A stretch of 15,916 nucleotides of DNA from JBAYJY01 sp041664945 (GCA_041664945.1 JBAYJY010000102.1:1-15916); one strand, 5' to 3'. Counted from the stretch's first letter, positions 1-9,222 are shown. Program-made: numbers and translations. Notes: generated by a model not told the origin, from the sequence alone.

Positions 1-254
1 ATCTGGCACGCTTTGGCTTTTCCTATGCCTTTCACGCAGGCGATATCCGCAATTTCCGCAACTGCGAGCTTTTCCAGAGAGCCGAATTGCGCGAGCAGCA
101 CGTTCGCAAGCTCGACCACCGACTGCCCCGCCGCGCCCGTGCGCAGTATGATCGCGAGCAACTCCGCGTTCGACACCGCAGCCGCGCCTTGCGCTTCGAG
201 CCGCTCCCGCGGCCGCTCGTGTTCCGGCAAGTCCTTGATCGTATATTGCGCCAT
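1..254 (-). CDS. radC: RadC/UPF0758 family DNA repair protein, N-terminal part (cut by window edge)
   Basis: The minus strand from an ATG at 254 is open to the window edge, giving 84 codons. The translation begins MAQYTIKDLPEHERPRERLE and continues with SNAELLAIILRTG, SVVELANVLL, FGSLEKLAVAEIADI and CVKGIGKAKA. This is the standard RadC N-terminus: the 'DLPxxERPRERL' opening, the 'ELLAIILRTG' helix and a helix-hairpin-helix 'GIGKAKA' motif. The JAB/MPN-like metal-binding domain that defines the family would lie beyond position 1. RadC was first named for DNA repair, but its biochemical role is unsettled. The gene diverges from recC across a 167-bp intergenic region. No Shine-Dalgarno precedes the ATG; instead a TATAAT lies only 7 nt upstream, so the mRNA may be leaderless. 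Family assignment is firm; the function is not. Confidence 0.9.
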   Translation of the reverse strand, partial: MAQYTIKDLPEHERPRERLEAQGAAAVSNAELLAIILRTGAAGQSVVELANVLLAQFGSLEKLAVAEIADIACVKGIGKAKACQ

Positions 255-261
255 GAAGCGG

Positions 262-267
262 ATTATA
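262..267 (-). promoter_or_regulatory. Candidate -10 box of radC (possible leaderless transcript)
   Basis: The minus strand reads TATAAT at 267-262, with the radC ATG beginning at 254. A start site 6-7 nt downstream of the box would fall at or beside the A of the ATG, leaving almost no 5' UTR. No ribosome-binding site is visible, which fits. I see no good -35 hexamer at 16-18 bp spacing, so this rests on the -10 box and its position alone. Confidence 0.4.
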
Positions 268-371
268 TCACACCGCCGCCGTTGCGCGCCGCGCAATTTA
301 AAATCGTTTCCGGCTTCCTGTCCTCAATATTCATTTTGTCGCTCTTCTTATTCATTGTCACACTAATTGAA

Positions 372-377
372 TATAAT
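372..377 (+). promoter_or_regulatory. Candidate -10 box of the recCBD operon
   Basis: A perfect TATAAT lies 44 nt upstream of the recC start, in the A+T-rich half of the radC-recC intergenic region. The 17-18-bp-spaced -35 region is poor (TATTCA-like). A TTGTCA at 355-360 is only 11 bp away and so is not a normal partner. A weak constitutive promoter would suit recBCD. Two TATTCATT direct repeats lie just upstream. Confidence 0.45.
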
Positions 378-421
378 AGTATCGCGGCGGCGGCGAAACG
401 CCGGATCGGAGGAAAGCGCGG

Positions 422-3400
422 ATGGCGCTGATCGAGCCGGGATTCAACATTTATTACTCGAACCGTCTTGAGCGGCTGGCGGAACAACTTGCCTCGGTTT
501 TGCGTTCGGCGCCTCCGGCGGACGCTCTCGAACCGGAGATAGTCGTGACGCTCAGCAAGGGCATGGAACGCTGGCTCGCGCTTACCGTCGCCCGCATGCT
601 CGGCGTCTGGGCGAACATTCGAGTCCCCTTCCCCGCCGCTGTCACCCGCGACATTTTTAAAGCCGCCGCGACGGGCATCGCCGACGCATCGGCCTTCGAG
701 CCGGAAATCCTTTTGTGGCGTATAATGAAAATGCTCCCATCCTGCGCCGCTCACAAGGATTTCGGGCCCATCCGCTCATACCTGGAAAACGATTTCAAAA
801 ATATAAAGCGTTACCAACTCAGCGCTCAGATCGCCGACACGCTGGATCACTATCTGCTCTATCGCCCCGAACTGATTCTTGAATGGGACGGCGGCGCGGA
901 CGACAGCTGGGAGGCGGAACTGTGGCGTCGTTTGACGGCGGATTTGCCGGAAGAATCGGCGGGCTCCCACCACGCCGCCGCGAAGAAACGGTTTCTCGAC
1001 GCAGCGGCGGGCGGCTCGATCCGCACGGACAAGCTGCCCGCGCGCGTTAACATCTTCGGAATTTCGTCGCTGCCGAAATATTACATCGAAATTTTCGCCG
1101 CGCTCGCCCGTTTCGTTCAGGTGAACCTGTTTCTGCTGAGCCCGAGCCGGGACCAGTGGTTCTGCGGCGCCCTTCCGGCGGCGGAATGCGGCGGCAGGGA
1201 AGCTCTCTCCCAGGTATTGCCGAACGGCAACGAGCTGCTTTTCTCGATGGGAGCGCTCGGCGCGGAGCTTCGAGCGACGCTGCCGCCCGCCGCGAGCGTG
1301 ATCGTGGATTTCGAGGAGCCGGCCGGCTCAAGCCTGCTTTCGCTTATACAGCGCGACATTTTCACGAACGAAGCCGGCGTCGGCGAAAAGCGCGCGATCC
1401 CGGCGGGCGATGCGTCCGTCAGGGTTAGCTCCTGCCACAGCGTCATGCGCGAGATAGAATCGCTTTACGACAACCTTCTGGACGCGTTCGAGCGCGAACC
1501 GGCCCTGCGGCCGGTCGACATAATCGTCATGATACCCGACATGGAAACATACACGCCTTATATACAGGCGGTTTTCGGAACGCGCAAGCCGGAGATTCCA
1601 TACAGCGTCGCGGGCCGAAGCCTTAAGGGCGAAAGCCTGACGGCGGAGACGTTCACCGCGCTGCTCGGCCTGTTCGGGAGCCGTTTCGGCGCGACTCAGG
1701 TCATGGCGCCGCTCGAAAACCCGGCTGTTCGCGACCGTTTCGGGCTCGACGAAGCGGAAGCGGACCTGATGCGGCGTCGTGTGGCGGAATGCGGAATCCG
1801 CTGGGGCGCGGACGGGGAAAGCAAGCGAAGGCTCGGCTTGCCCGCCGAGAACGGCAACACCTGGGACGGCGGCCTCAGCCGCTTGCTGATCGGCTACGCC
1901 ATGAGCGGCGGCGGTGAGCGCGTTTACGAGCCGGGCGGCATCCTGCCCTGCGACGACGTGGAAGGCGGCGAAGCGCAAACGCTCGGCAAATTCACCGAAT
2001 ACGCTGACAAGCTGTTTTCATTCTCAGAACGGTTCGACGGCGCGCGGCCGCTTAAGGAATGGGCGGCGCTGTTCGAGGAATTGCTTGACGCGTTTTTCGA
2101 GTCCGGCGAGGAAACCGAGCGCGAGATATTAGCGATCCGGACCGCTGCGAGAAGCCTCGCCGACTGCGGGGAAAAGTCTGGGTTTTCCGAACCGGTGGAC
2201 ATTGAGGTTGTCAAGCAGCAATTAGCCGGCAAGCTCGAAAAGAAGTCTTTCGAACTCGGATATCTGACCGGGCGCGTGACGTTCAGCGCGATGGTCCCCA
2301 TGCGCGGCATTCCGGCGAAAATGATCTGCCTCATCGGCATGAACGACGAGGATTTTCCGGGCCGGACGCGGCGGCCTGGATTCGACCGTATGGCGGAACG
2401 CCACGAGCCGGGCGACCGCTCGCAGCGCAACGACGACCGCTACCTGTTCCTCGAAGCGCTCGTCTCCGCTCGCGACCGGCTTTACATCAGCTATATCGGC
2501 CGCAACGCGAGCGACAACGAGCGCGTCCCGCCATCCGTTCTCGTCAGCGAACTGCTCGATTACATAGAGAAACATTACACGAATCCATCCGGCGTTATTC
2601 TTGGCCAGGTTGTCGCCGAACACCGGCTTCAGGCGTTCAGTCCGGAATATTTCGAAGGCGGCGAAAAGCTGTTCAGCTACGATCGCGCTAACCTGCTCGC
2701 GGCGCGCGGCAGCCTTAATAAACTCGCGGCGCAACCGCCGTTCGCCGCGGCGGTTTTGAAACCGCCCTCGGAAACCCGCGACGAAGTGGACATCGCCGAG
2801 TTCTGCGATTTCTTCGCCAACCCTGCGCGACGTTTCATGCGAAAAAGCCTCGGCGTCTACCTCGACGACTACGGAACTTTGCTTGAGGACACTGAGCCGT
2901 TCGAGATCGGCGGCCTTGAAAAATTCCAGCTCGGCGAACGGCTTGTCGGGCGCATTCTGGCCCGGGGCGACCCGGAGGAAATTCTTCGCGCGGCAAGGCG
3001 GTCCGGCGTTCTGCCGCACGGCGCGGTGGGCGAGAAATACGTTCGCGATTTGCTGATTGACGCGCGCGGTTTCGCGGAGAAAGTGAGAGCGATGAACGCG
3101 GGCGTCGAGCTTCCGCCTTTCGTGGTGGACATCCCGCTCGGCGGTTTCCGGCTGACAGGCAGGATCGAGGGGGCGCGCGAAAATTATCTCCTGAACTACA
3201 GGTTCGCGAAGCTGAAAGCGAAGGACCGCCTGCGCGCGTGGATTCAACACCTCGCCGCATGCGCCGCCGGCTACGGCGCTGAAAGCGCGCTGATTGCGAA
3301 GGACGGCGAGTTGACGTTCGCCAAGGTCGGGAACGGAGCCGAATTACTGTTGCGATTAGGAGAGATTTATTCCGAGGGCCTGCTGAAGCCGGCTCCGTTT

Positions 3401-3637
3401 TTCCCGGAAACGTCGATGTCGTTCTATAGAGAATTCGAAAAAGTGAAAAACCAAAGCCTGGCGTTGAAGGCGGCGAACAGGAATTGGGCGCCGTCTGATT
3501 ACGGACCCGGCGAAAGCATGGACGCATATATCAATTTCTGTTTCAGGGGCGCCAATCCATTCGGCGAGAAGTTCGCTACGCTCGCGCGCGAAATATTCGG
3601 GCCGTGTTTCGAGAACGAAGGGGGGCCGGCGAAATGA
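422..3637 (+). CDS. recC: Exodeoxyribonuclease V (RecBCD) gamma subunit RecC
   Basis: This 1071-residue protein is close to the roughly 1120 of the Escherichia coli subunit. RecC is the Chi-scanning, strand-splitting subunit of cytoplasmic RecBCD, built from helicase-like and nuclease-like folds that have lost activity. Family hallmarks are visible: an N-terminal YYSNRLERLAEQLASVL, the central 'PVDIIVMIPDMETYTPYIQ' near residue 364, 'DDRYLFLEALVSARDRLYIS' from residue 671, and 'FCDFFANPARRFMRKSLGVY' from about 794. As expected for RecC, no Walker A is seen. The start is well supported: GGAGGA at 408-413 sits 8 nt before the ATG. The stop TGA overlaps the recB ATG in an ATGA junction, implying translational coupling. 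It heads the recC-recB-recD operon and diverges from radC. No ptrA-like protease gene lies between recC and recB, unlike in E. coli. Confidence 0.97.
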   Translation: MALIEPGFNIYYSNRLERLAEQLASVLRSAPPADALEPEIVVTLSKGMERWLALTVARMLGVWANIRVPFPAAVTRDIFKAAATGIADASAFEPEILLWRIMKMLPSCAAHKDFGPIRSYLENDFKNIKRYQLSAQIADTLDHYLLYRPELILEWDGGADDSWEAELWRRLTADLPEESAGSHHAAAKKRFLDAAAGGSIRTDKLPARVNIFGISSLPKYYIEIFAALARFVQVNLFLLSPSRDQWFCGALPAAECGGREALSQVLPNGNELLFSMGALGAELRATLPPAASVIVDFEEPAGSSLLSLIQRDIFTNEAGVGEKRAIPAGDASVRVSSCHSVMREIESLYDNLLDAFEREPALRPVDIIVMIPDMETYTPYIQAVFGTRKPEIPYSVAGRSLKGESLTAETFTALLGLFGSRFGATQVMAPLENPAVRDRFGLDEAEADLMRRRVAECGIRWGADGESKRRLGLPAENGNTWDGGLSRLLIGYAMSGGGERVYEPGGILPCDDVEGGEAQTLGKFTEYADKLFSFSERFDGARPLKEWAALFEELLDAFFESGEETEREILAIRTAARSLADCGEKSGFSEPVDIEVVKQQLAGKLEKKSFELGYLTGRVTFSAMVPMRGIPAKMICLIGMNDEDFPGRTRRPGFDRMAERHEPGDRSQRNDDRYLFLEALVSARDRLYISYIGRNASDNERVPPSVLVSELLDYIEKHYTNPSGVILGQVVAEHRLQAFSPEYFEGGEKLFSYDRANLLAARGSLNKLAAQPPFAAAVLKPPSETRDEVDIAEFCDFFANPARRFMRKSLGVYLDDYGTLLEDTEPFEIGGLEKFQLGERLVGRILARGDPEEILRAARRSGVLPHGAVGEKYVRDLLIDARGFAEKVRAMNAGVELPPFVVDIPLGGFRLTGRIEGARENYLLNYRFAKLKAKDRLRAWIQHLAACAAGYGAESALIAKDGELTFAKVGNGAELLLRLGEIYSEGLLKPAPFFPETSMSFYREFEKVKNQSLALKAANRNWAPSDYGPGESMDAYINFCFRGANPFGEKFATLAREIFGPCFENEGGPAK

Positions 3638-6600
3638 AAAAGTTCGACCTTCCGAACGCGCCGCTCGACGGCGTGAACCTGATTGAAGCGAGCGCCGGCA
3701 CGGGCAAAACTCACGCGATCGCCGGCATTTATCTTCGTCTCGTTCTCGAAAAGAAACTCTCCGTCGACAGGATACTCGTCGTTACTTTCACAAATGCGGC
3801 GGCGAAAGAGTTGAAGGACCGCATCCGCCGCGCGCTGCGCGCCGCTCTTGCGCCGGCCGAAGCGAATCCGGAGGCGAAAGCGCTTCTCGAATCCGCTCTC
3901 CGGGATTTCGACCAGTCGGCGATCTTCACTATCCACGGCTTTTGCGGCAGGGTTCTGACCGACCGCGCGTTCGAAAGCGGCGGCAGGTTTACTATGGAAA
4001 CCGCCAGTCGGCAGACGGAATATCTCAAAGAAATATCCGACGATTTCTGGCGCAAAAACGTTTACTGCGCGCCGCTGTTTCTCATTGACTACACAATCAA
4101 AAAGTTCGGACGCGCCGCTATGGCGGGCCTGCTGCGTCCGCAGGCGGTTAACCCGGACGTTAAACTGCTTTTCGCGCCCCCCGAATTTTCGAAGAATAAA
4201 TCGAAGCTGCGATATGACAATTATCTCGCGGCGTTTACAGACGCGCGCGGAATCTGGAATCAATCAAAGGAATCGGCGCTTGATGCGCTACGAAGCGACG
4301 GCTTAAACGGAACATCGTACGGCGCGTTTAAACCCGATGAATCGACCGGCGTCTCAAAAAGAGAATCGACGATAAAAAAGATGGCCGCCGCGATGGAACA
4401 GTTTCTCGAAGGCGGCGAAATATCGTTTGCGTTATATGAAAACATAGAGAAATTCACCAGCGGGAAGATCGAAAAGAGCATAAAAAAGAACTGCGTCGCG
4501 CCGTCGCACGAACTGTTCGACGCCTGCCAGCGTGTTTGGGAAGCTGCGGAAGCGCTCGAAGAGACCGCCGAAAGTTTCGCTTTGAATTTGCGGATCGAGT
4601 TTTTTAAATACGTGCGCGAGGCGCTGCCTTCGATAAAAGAAAAAAACGGACTTCAGTTTTTCGACGACATGATATTGAGAGTGCGCGACGGCCTGAGAGG
4701 CGCAGGCGGCGGCGCGCTTGCGCTCGCGCTTCGCGAGAAATACAAGGCCGCGCTCATAGACGAATTTCAGGACACCGATCCGGCGCAGTACGAGATATTC
4801 GACCGCGTCTTCAACTGCGCCGACTGCGCCCTGTTTCTTATCGGCGACCCGAAGCAGGCGATCTATAGTTTTCGCGGCGCGGACGTGTTCGCGTACATGG
4901 ACGCCGCGGAATCGGCCGGCGAGGCAAAGCGGACGCTCGGCGTCAACTGGCGGTCCGAGCCGAACCTGCTCGGCGCGGTGAATGCGCTGTTTTCTGAGGC
5001 AGCGGACCCGTTCGTGTTCGACAGCATCAAATATGAAAATGTGAATGCGCCGCCGCCGGAGGATAAAAAGCAGAAGCCGCTGACGATCAACGGCTCGCAG
5101 GAACCGCCGTTCCACTTGTGGTTCGTCAGAAAAGAGACTGACAAAAACCACGACTTCAACAAGGAAGAGGCTGAAGATTCGATATCGAAATTAGTCGCGG
5201 CCGAGATCGGGCGACTGGCGTCGCTCGGCGATGGAAACGAGGCGCTGATCGGCGACGAGCCGCTGAAGCCCGGAGACATCGCGGTCCTCGTCAGGACGAA
5301 CCGGCAGGGCCGGAAGGTGTCCGCCGCGCTGACGGGGAAGAACGTGCCGAGCGTGATGTGCAACATGCAAAGCGTGTTCGAGACGGCTGAGGCGACACAG
5401 TTGAAATTCGCGCTTGAGGCGGCTGCGTCTCCGGGAAGCGATAGAGCAGTGAAGACCGCGGCGGCGACGGACATCGTCGGGATGACAGCAGAACAGATAC
5501 AGGAAACCTCGGAATCGGAGACAAAGTGGGAAGAGCTGCAGGGCCGTTTCCGCGACTACCGCGACCTATGGCGGCGCGGCGGCTTCATCTATATGTTCGA
5601 GGCGCTGCTTGCTCGAGAGAATACGAGAGCGCGACTTCTTCAACTGCCGGACGGCGCGCGGCGGCTGACGAATCTTCTTCACCTCGCGGAACTTCTGCAC
5701 AAGGAATCGGCGGCCCGCAAGCTCGGAGCCGCGGGGCTGCTCAAATGGCTCTCGGACAGAATAGCGGAAAGCGGCGACATCGAAACGGCGGAGGAGCATC
5801 TACTGCGCCTCGAAACAGACGCTGACGCGGTTAAGATAGTTACGATGCACAAAAGCAAAGGGCTCGAATATCCGGTCGTGTTCTGTCCGTTCTGCTGGGG
5901 CCCTTCGGCGGTGGGCGGCAAAAGAGGAGACGAGCCTTTCGCGTTCCATCAAAAAGATAATGAAAGCGGGAAACACGTTCAGGCGCTGGATATCGGATCC
6001 GGGACTCGCGCCGAAAACATGCGCGCGGCGGAACGCGAGCAACTCGCGGAAAACCTGCGCCTGTTATACGTGGCCGTGACGCGCGCCAAAAACCGCTGCT
6101 ATCTGGCGTGGGGCCGCATCAGCGCCTCCGAAACATCGGCGCTCGCTTATCTTCTACATCGCCGCGAAGACACGCCGGCGGGCGATGGCGTTGTCGCCGA
6201 ACTGAAAGAATTGATGAAGAAAAAAAGCTCCGACGAATACATGGACGATCTGAGGCCGCTCGCGGCTGCGAACGGCGGGCTGATAAAGCTGAGTGAAATT
6301 TACATTGGAGAAGCGCCGGCCGAAAAAGATGAATACAAATCGCCGGCCGCTTCCGCAAAGAAACTGGACTGCCGGAAATTCGGCGGCGCTATCTTGAGCG
6401 AAGGATTGATATCAAGCTTCTCATCGATCTCGGCGCGCGTTGAAAAAACCGAACATGCGGCTGAACTGCCGGACCACGACGCGCAGGCCGCCGAACCCGG
6501 CGCGGACGCTTCCGCGCCGGAAGAGGATTCGCCGCAAAGCATTTTTTCATTCCCGCGCGGCGCGAAAGCCGGGGTTATGTTTCACAGTCTTTTCGAGAAC

Positions 6601-7278
6601 TTCGATTTCCAGCGCATAAACGAGCCGACTGCTGGCGAATACATAGGAAAAATACTCGGCGCGCATGGATACGACCCGGCATGGTCGGCGACTGTTCTGC
6701 GAATGATGCAAAACGTGCTGACTGCGCCGCTCGGACGGCCTGGCGAAGAGTTCACCCTGTCGCTTATAGACAACAAAAGCCGTCGCAACGAACTCGAATT
6801 CTATTTTCCGATCCGGCGCTCGGCGGGCCGCGATGTCAAGGCGGCTTTTGAGAAGCGAGGCGGCCCGGGCGCCGACGGCGGTTTCCCGGAGAAAATCGGC
6901 GCGCTCACTTTTGCGCCCGCCCGCGGATTCATGAAGGGTTTCATAGACATGGTCTTCCAAAGAGAAGGCCGATTCTATCTCGTGGACTGGAAATCTAACC
7001 ATCTCGGCGGCTCCATCCGGGCCTACGGGCATCAAGCTCTCGCCTACGAAATGCGCCGCGATTTTTACATTTTGCAGTATCACATATACGCGCTCGCGCT
7101 CGACCAGTACCTGCGCTCCCGCGACCCGGCATACGATTACGAAACCCGATTCGGCGGCGTATACTACGTTTTCCTGCGAGGCGTCGACCCTAAAAAAGGC
7201 GCTCAGTTCGGGATATTCCACGACCGGCCGGGCCGCGCGCTTATAGACGATCTGCGCGCGATTCTGATAGACGCGTAA
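3634..7278 (+). CDS. recB: Exodeoxyribonuclease V (RecBCD) beta subunit RecB, helicase-nuclease
   Basis: A 1214-residue UvrD/SF1A 3'-5' helicase fused to a C-terminal PD-(D/E)XK nuclease. It unwinds and degrades DNA from double-strand ends and, in the E. coli enzyme, loads RecA after Chi. In order: Walker A EASAGTGKT (18-26, Lys25), motif Ia VVTFTNAAAKEL, Walker B IDEFQDTD (Asp376), motif III IGDPKQAIYSFRGAD (from 403), motif IV GVNWRSEPNL, motif V MHKSKGLEYP (738-747) and motif VI LRLLYVAVTRAKNR (from 808). The nuclease residues are all present: His984 in VMFHSLFE, Asp1105 in GFIDMVF, and Asp1118 and Lys1120 in LVDWKSNHLG. It should therefore be active in both modules. The ATG at 3634 overlaps the recC stop and has AAGGGGGG at 3619-3626; an in-frame GTG at 3604 would lie inside recC and is less likely. 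Ends 14 nt before recD. Confidence 0.97.
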   Translation: MKKFDLPNAPLDGVNLIEASAGTGKTHAIAGIYLRLVLEKKLSVDRILVVTFTNAAAKELKDRIRRALRAALAPAEANPEAKALLESALRDFDQSAIFTIHGFCGRVLTDRAFESGGRFTMETASRQTEYLKEISDDFWRKNVYCAPLFLIDYTIKKFGRAAMAGLLRPQAVNPDVKLLFAPPEFSKNKSKLRYDNYLAAFTDARGIWNQSKESALDALRSDGLNGTSYGAFKPDESTGVSKRESTIKKMAAAMEQFLEGGEISFALYENIEKFTSGKIEKSIKKNCVAPSHELFDACQRVWEAAEALEETAESFALNLRIEFFKYVREALPSIKEKNGLQFFDDMILRVRDGLRGAGGGALALALREKYKAALIDEFQDTDPAQYEIFDRVFNCADCALFLIGDPKQAIYSFRGADVFAYMDAAESAGEAKRTLGVNWRSEPNLLGAVNALFSEAADPFVFDSIKYENVNAPPPEDKKQKPLTINGSQEPPFHLWFVRKETDKNHDFNKEEAEDSISKLVAAEIGRLASLGDGNEALIGDEPLKPGDIAVLVRTNRQGRKVSAALTGKNVPSVMCNMQSVFETAEATQLKFALEAAASPGSDRAVKTAAATDIVGMTAEQIQETSESETKWEELQGRFRDYRDLWRRGGFIYMFEALLARENTRARLLQLPDGARRLTNLLHLAELLHKESAARKLGAAGLLKWLSDRIAESGDIETAEEHLLRLETDADAVKIVTMHKSKGLEYPVVFCPFCWGPSAVGGKRGDEPFAFHQKDNESGKHVQALDIGSGTRAENMRAAEREQLAENLRLLYVAVTRAKNRCYLAWGRISASETSALAYLLHRREDTPAGDGVVAELKELMKKKSSDEYMDDLRPLAAANGGLIKLSEIYIGEAPAEKDEYKSPAASAKKLDCRKFGGAILSEGLISSFSSISARVEKTEHAAELPDHDAQAAEPGADASAPEEDSPQSIFSFPRGAKAGVMFHSLFENFDFQRINEPTAGEYIGKILGAHGYDPAWSATVLRMMQNVLTAPLGRPGEEFTLSLIDNKSRRNELEFYFPIRRSAGRDVKAAFEKRGGPGADGGFPEKIGALTFAPARGFMKGFIDMVFQREGRFYLVDWKSNHLGGSIRAYGHQALAYEMRRDFYILQYHIYALALDQYLRSRDPAYDYETRFGGVYYVFLRGVDPKKGAQFGIFHDRPGRALIDDLRAILIDA

Positions 7279-7292
7279 GAAAATAATTTTGG

Positions 7293-9176
7293 ATGGGAAC
7301 GAGAGCATTGCCTGTTAACTACGACATCGCCGGAGACAAGCTTGTCGCCGTTGCGCTACTGCGCGGGAATGCGGCGGCCGGGATTGAGGCGATAGACTTC
7401 TATTTCGGAGGCTTTATCAACCGGCTGTCCGGCGCGCCGTCAGAAGAACTTTCGCTTGCGGCTGCGCTGGCGAGCCGCGGGTTGCGGCAGGGCCACACGT
7501 GCATAGACATAAACGCGATGGGCGGCTCGGAACCGGCGCCGGGCGGAAAGGGCGAGCCGTTCGTCTGTCCGGACTCGAAGAAGTGGCTTTCGGCCCTGCG
7601 CGCCGCGTCCGATGTCGTCGGAACTCCCGGCGAATTCAAGCCGATGATACTCGACGCCGGGGGACGCCTGTATCTCCACAGATACTGGCAGTACGAGAGC
7701 CGCCTTGCAGCCGCCGTGAAATCGAAAGCGGCTGCGACTCCGCCTCCGATTGATGTAAAGCGACTCGGCGCCGGGCTGAACACTCTGTTTCCCAACGACA
7801 ACGCGGACGGGCCGGACTTGCAGAAAGTCGCGGCGTTCGCCGCGTCGAAGCGGAATTTCTGCGTAATCTCCGGCGGCCCCGGAACAGGCAAAACAACAAC
7901 GGTGATGCGGATACTCGCGCTGCTGCTTGAGCAGTCGCCGGGGCTGCGGATTGCGCTCACGGCGCCGACAGGCAAAGCGGCCGCCCGCCTTGAAGAATCA
8001 GTGTCCGGCTCACTCGAAAAAGCCGGCCTGCCGGACGCGATCGCATCGGCGATGCCCCGCGAAGCGCACACGCTGCACACGCTTCTCGGCGCACGGCCGG
8101 ATTCGGTTCGTTTCCGACACAATGCGGGCAATCCGCTCCCTCACGACGTTATTGTTGTCGACGAGGCGTCTATGGTGGACCTCGCGATTATGTCGAAACT
8201 GATGGACGCGATAAGGCCGGAAGCGCGGCTGATTCTGCTTGGCGACAAGGACCAGCTCGCATCCGTGGAAGCCGGCTGCGCGCTCGGCGATTTGTTCGCC
8301 GAGGAAGCCGAAGACACATTTTCCGACGACTTCTCCGCTGAATACAACCGCCTGACCGGCGAGCGGCTGGCGTCCGCTCCCGGCGGCGAGAAGCGCGGAA
8401 AACTTGCGGACTGTTTCGTTCTGTTGCGAAAAGTCCACAGATTCGGAGCGGGCGGAGCTATCGGTCGGTTGAGCCGCGCGGTGAACGCCGGCGACGCCGG
8501 CGGCGCGATGGCGGCGCTAAAATCAGGCGGAGCGGAAGCGCGCTGGACTGAAGCCGCCGGGCCGGACGAGCTTTATGGAATCATTCGAGACAGGGCGGCT
8601 GCGGAATACGTCGGCTATTTGAAGGCGGGCGATCCGGCGGCGGCGCTGGAACTATTCGGAAGATTCCGGATTCTTTGCGCTTTGCGCGAGGGGCCGTTCG
8701 GGGTTGAGACTCTGAACCGGCTGGCGGAGCGCGCGCTTGCGGATGCTGGGCTGATCTCGCCCGACGGGCGCTGGTATGCCGGCCGCCCCGTGATGATCAC
8801 GCGAAACGACTACAACCTGAACCTTTTCAACGGCGACATCGGAATAGCGCTGCCCGGCGCCGATGGCGAAGGTTTGCGCGTGTTTTTCGCCTCGTCCGGC
8901 GGCGCGCCGCGAGCCATTCTGCCCGCGAGGCTGCCGGCGCACGAGACCGCGTTTGCCATGACCGTGCATAAAAGCCAAGGCTCGGAGTTCGACTCGGTCC
9001 TGATGCTGCTGCCGGCCGCAGACTCGAAAATTCTCACGCGCGAACTTCTATACACTGGCGTCACTCGCTGCCGGAGAAGCGTCGAAATAATAGGGAAAGA
9101 GGAAATCTTCGCGCAGGCAGTAAAGCTCCGGATCGCGCGTTCCTCAGGTCTTAGGGCTGCTATCTGGGGCGAATAG
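7293..9176 (+). CDS. recD: Exodeoxyribonuclease V (RecBCD) alpha subunit RecD, 5'-3' helicase
   Basis: A 627-residue SF1B helicase (E. coli RecD is about 608). It is the second motor of RecBCD, moving 5'-3' on the opposite strand from RecB. The N-terminal RecB-contact domain has 'SLAAALASRGLRQGHTCIDI', matching the family's 'LAAAL..GHxC.DL' pattern. The motor follows: Walker A GGPGTGKTTT (Lys200), motif Ia TAPTGKAAARL, Walker B VVDEASMVD (Asp290-Glu291), motif III LILLGDKDQLASVEAG, then VHKSQGSEFD (from 558) and ELLYTGVTRC near the end. The AMTVHKSQGSE element makes this RecD rather than RecB-like. The ATG is 14 nt after the recB stop, with no clear Shine-Dalgarno, so coupling to recB translation is likely. 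It is shorter at the N-terminus than RecD2-type helicases, and the operon context confirms RecD. No terminator is apparent in the 71 bp before the convergent next gene. Confidence 0.97.
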   Translation: MGTRALPVNYDIAGDKLVAVALLRGNAAAGIEAIDFYFGGFINRLSGAPSEELSLAAALASRGLRQGHTCIDINAMGGSEPAPGGKGEPFVCPDSKKWLSALRAASDVVGTPGEFKPMILDAGGRLYLHRYWQYESRLAAAVKSKAAATPPPIDVKRLGAGLNTLFPNDNADGPDLQKVAAFAASKRNFCVISGGPGTGKTTTVMRILALLLEQSPGLRIALTAPTGKAAARLEESVSGSLEKAGLPDAIASAMPREAHTLHTLLGARPDSVRFRHNAGNPLPHDVIVVDEASMVDLAIMSKLMDAIRPEARLILLGDKDQLASVEAGCALGDLFAEEAEDTFSDDFSAEYNRLTGERLASAPGGEKRGKLADCFVLLRKVHRFGAGGAIGRLSRAVNAGDAGGAMAALKSGGAEARWTEAAGPDELYGIIRDRAAAEYVGYLKAGDPAAALELFGRFRILCALREGPFGVETLNRLAERALADAGLISPDGRWYAGRPVMITRNDYNLNLFNGDIGIALPGADGEGLRVFFASSGGAPRAILPARLPAHETAFAMTVHKSQGSEFDSVLMLLPAADSKILTRELLYTGVTRCRRSVEIIGKEEIFAQAVKLRIARSSGLRAAIWGE

Positions 9177-9208
9177 GAATCAGCATCCGCTCACAATTTT
9201 CATCCAGA

Positions 9209-9222
9209 GAATATCGATATTC
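9209..9222. repeat. 14-bp perfect palindrome between recD and the convergent gene
   Basis: GAATATCGATATTC is a perfect 14-bp inverted repeat without a loop, in the 71-bp gap between the recD stop and the stop of the opposing membrane protein gene. It has no T-run and no hairpin loop, so it does not look like an intrinsic terminator. It could bind a dimeric protein or simply be chance in A+T-rich DNA. Confidence 0.5.

Noticed and set aside
1328..1978. 216-codon minus-strand frame inside recC
   Set aside because: Antisense shadow in a high-G+C gene; composition is typical of a reverse-complement frame.
2222..3250. 342-codon open frame antisense to recC on the minus strand
   Set aside because: It lies wholly inside recC, whose protein is unmistakable. 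The translation is Arg/Ala/Glu-rich and low in recognisable motifs, as expected from the complement of a G+C-rich gene.
3604..3633. Alternative GTG start for recB 30 nt upstream
   Set aside because: The ATG at 3634 has a strong ribosome-binding site and the usual ATGA overlap; the extra ten residues do not match the family N-terminus.
6547..7308. 253-codon open frame antisense to the 3' end of recB
   Set aside because: It is the complement of the RecB nuclease domain, with no family motif and no credible ribosome-binding site.
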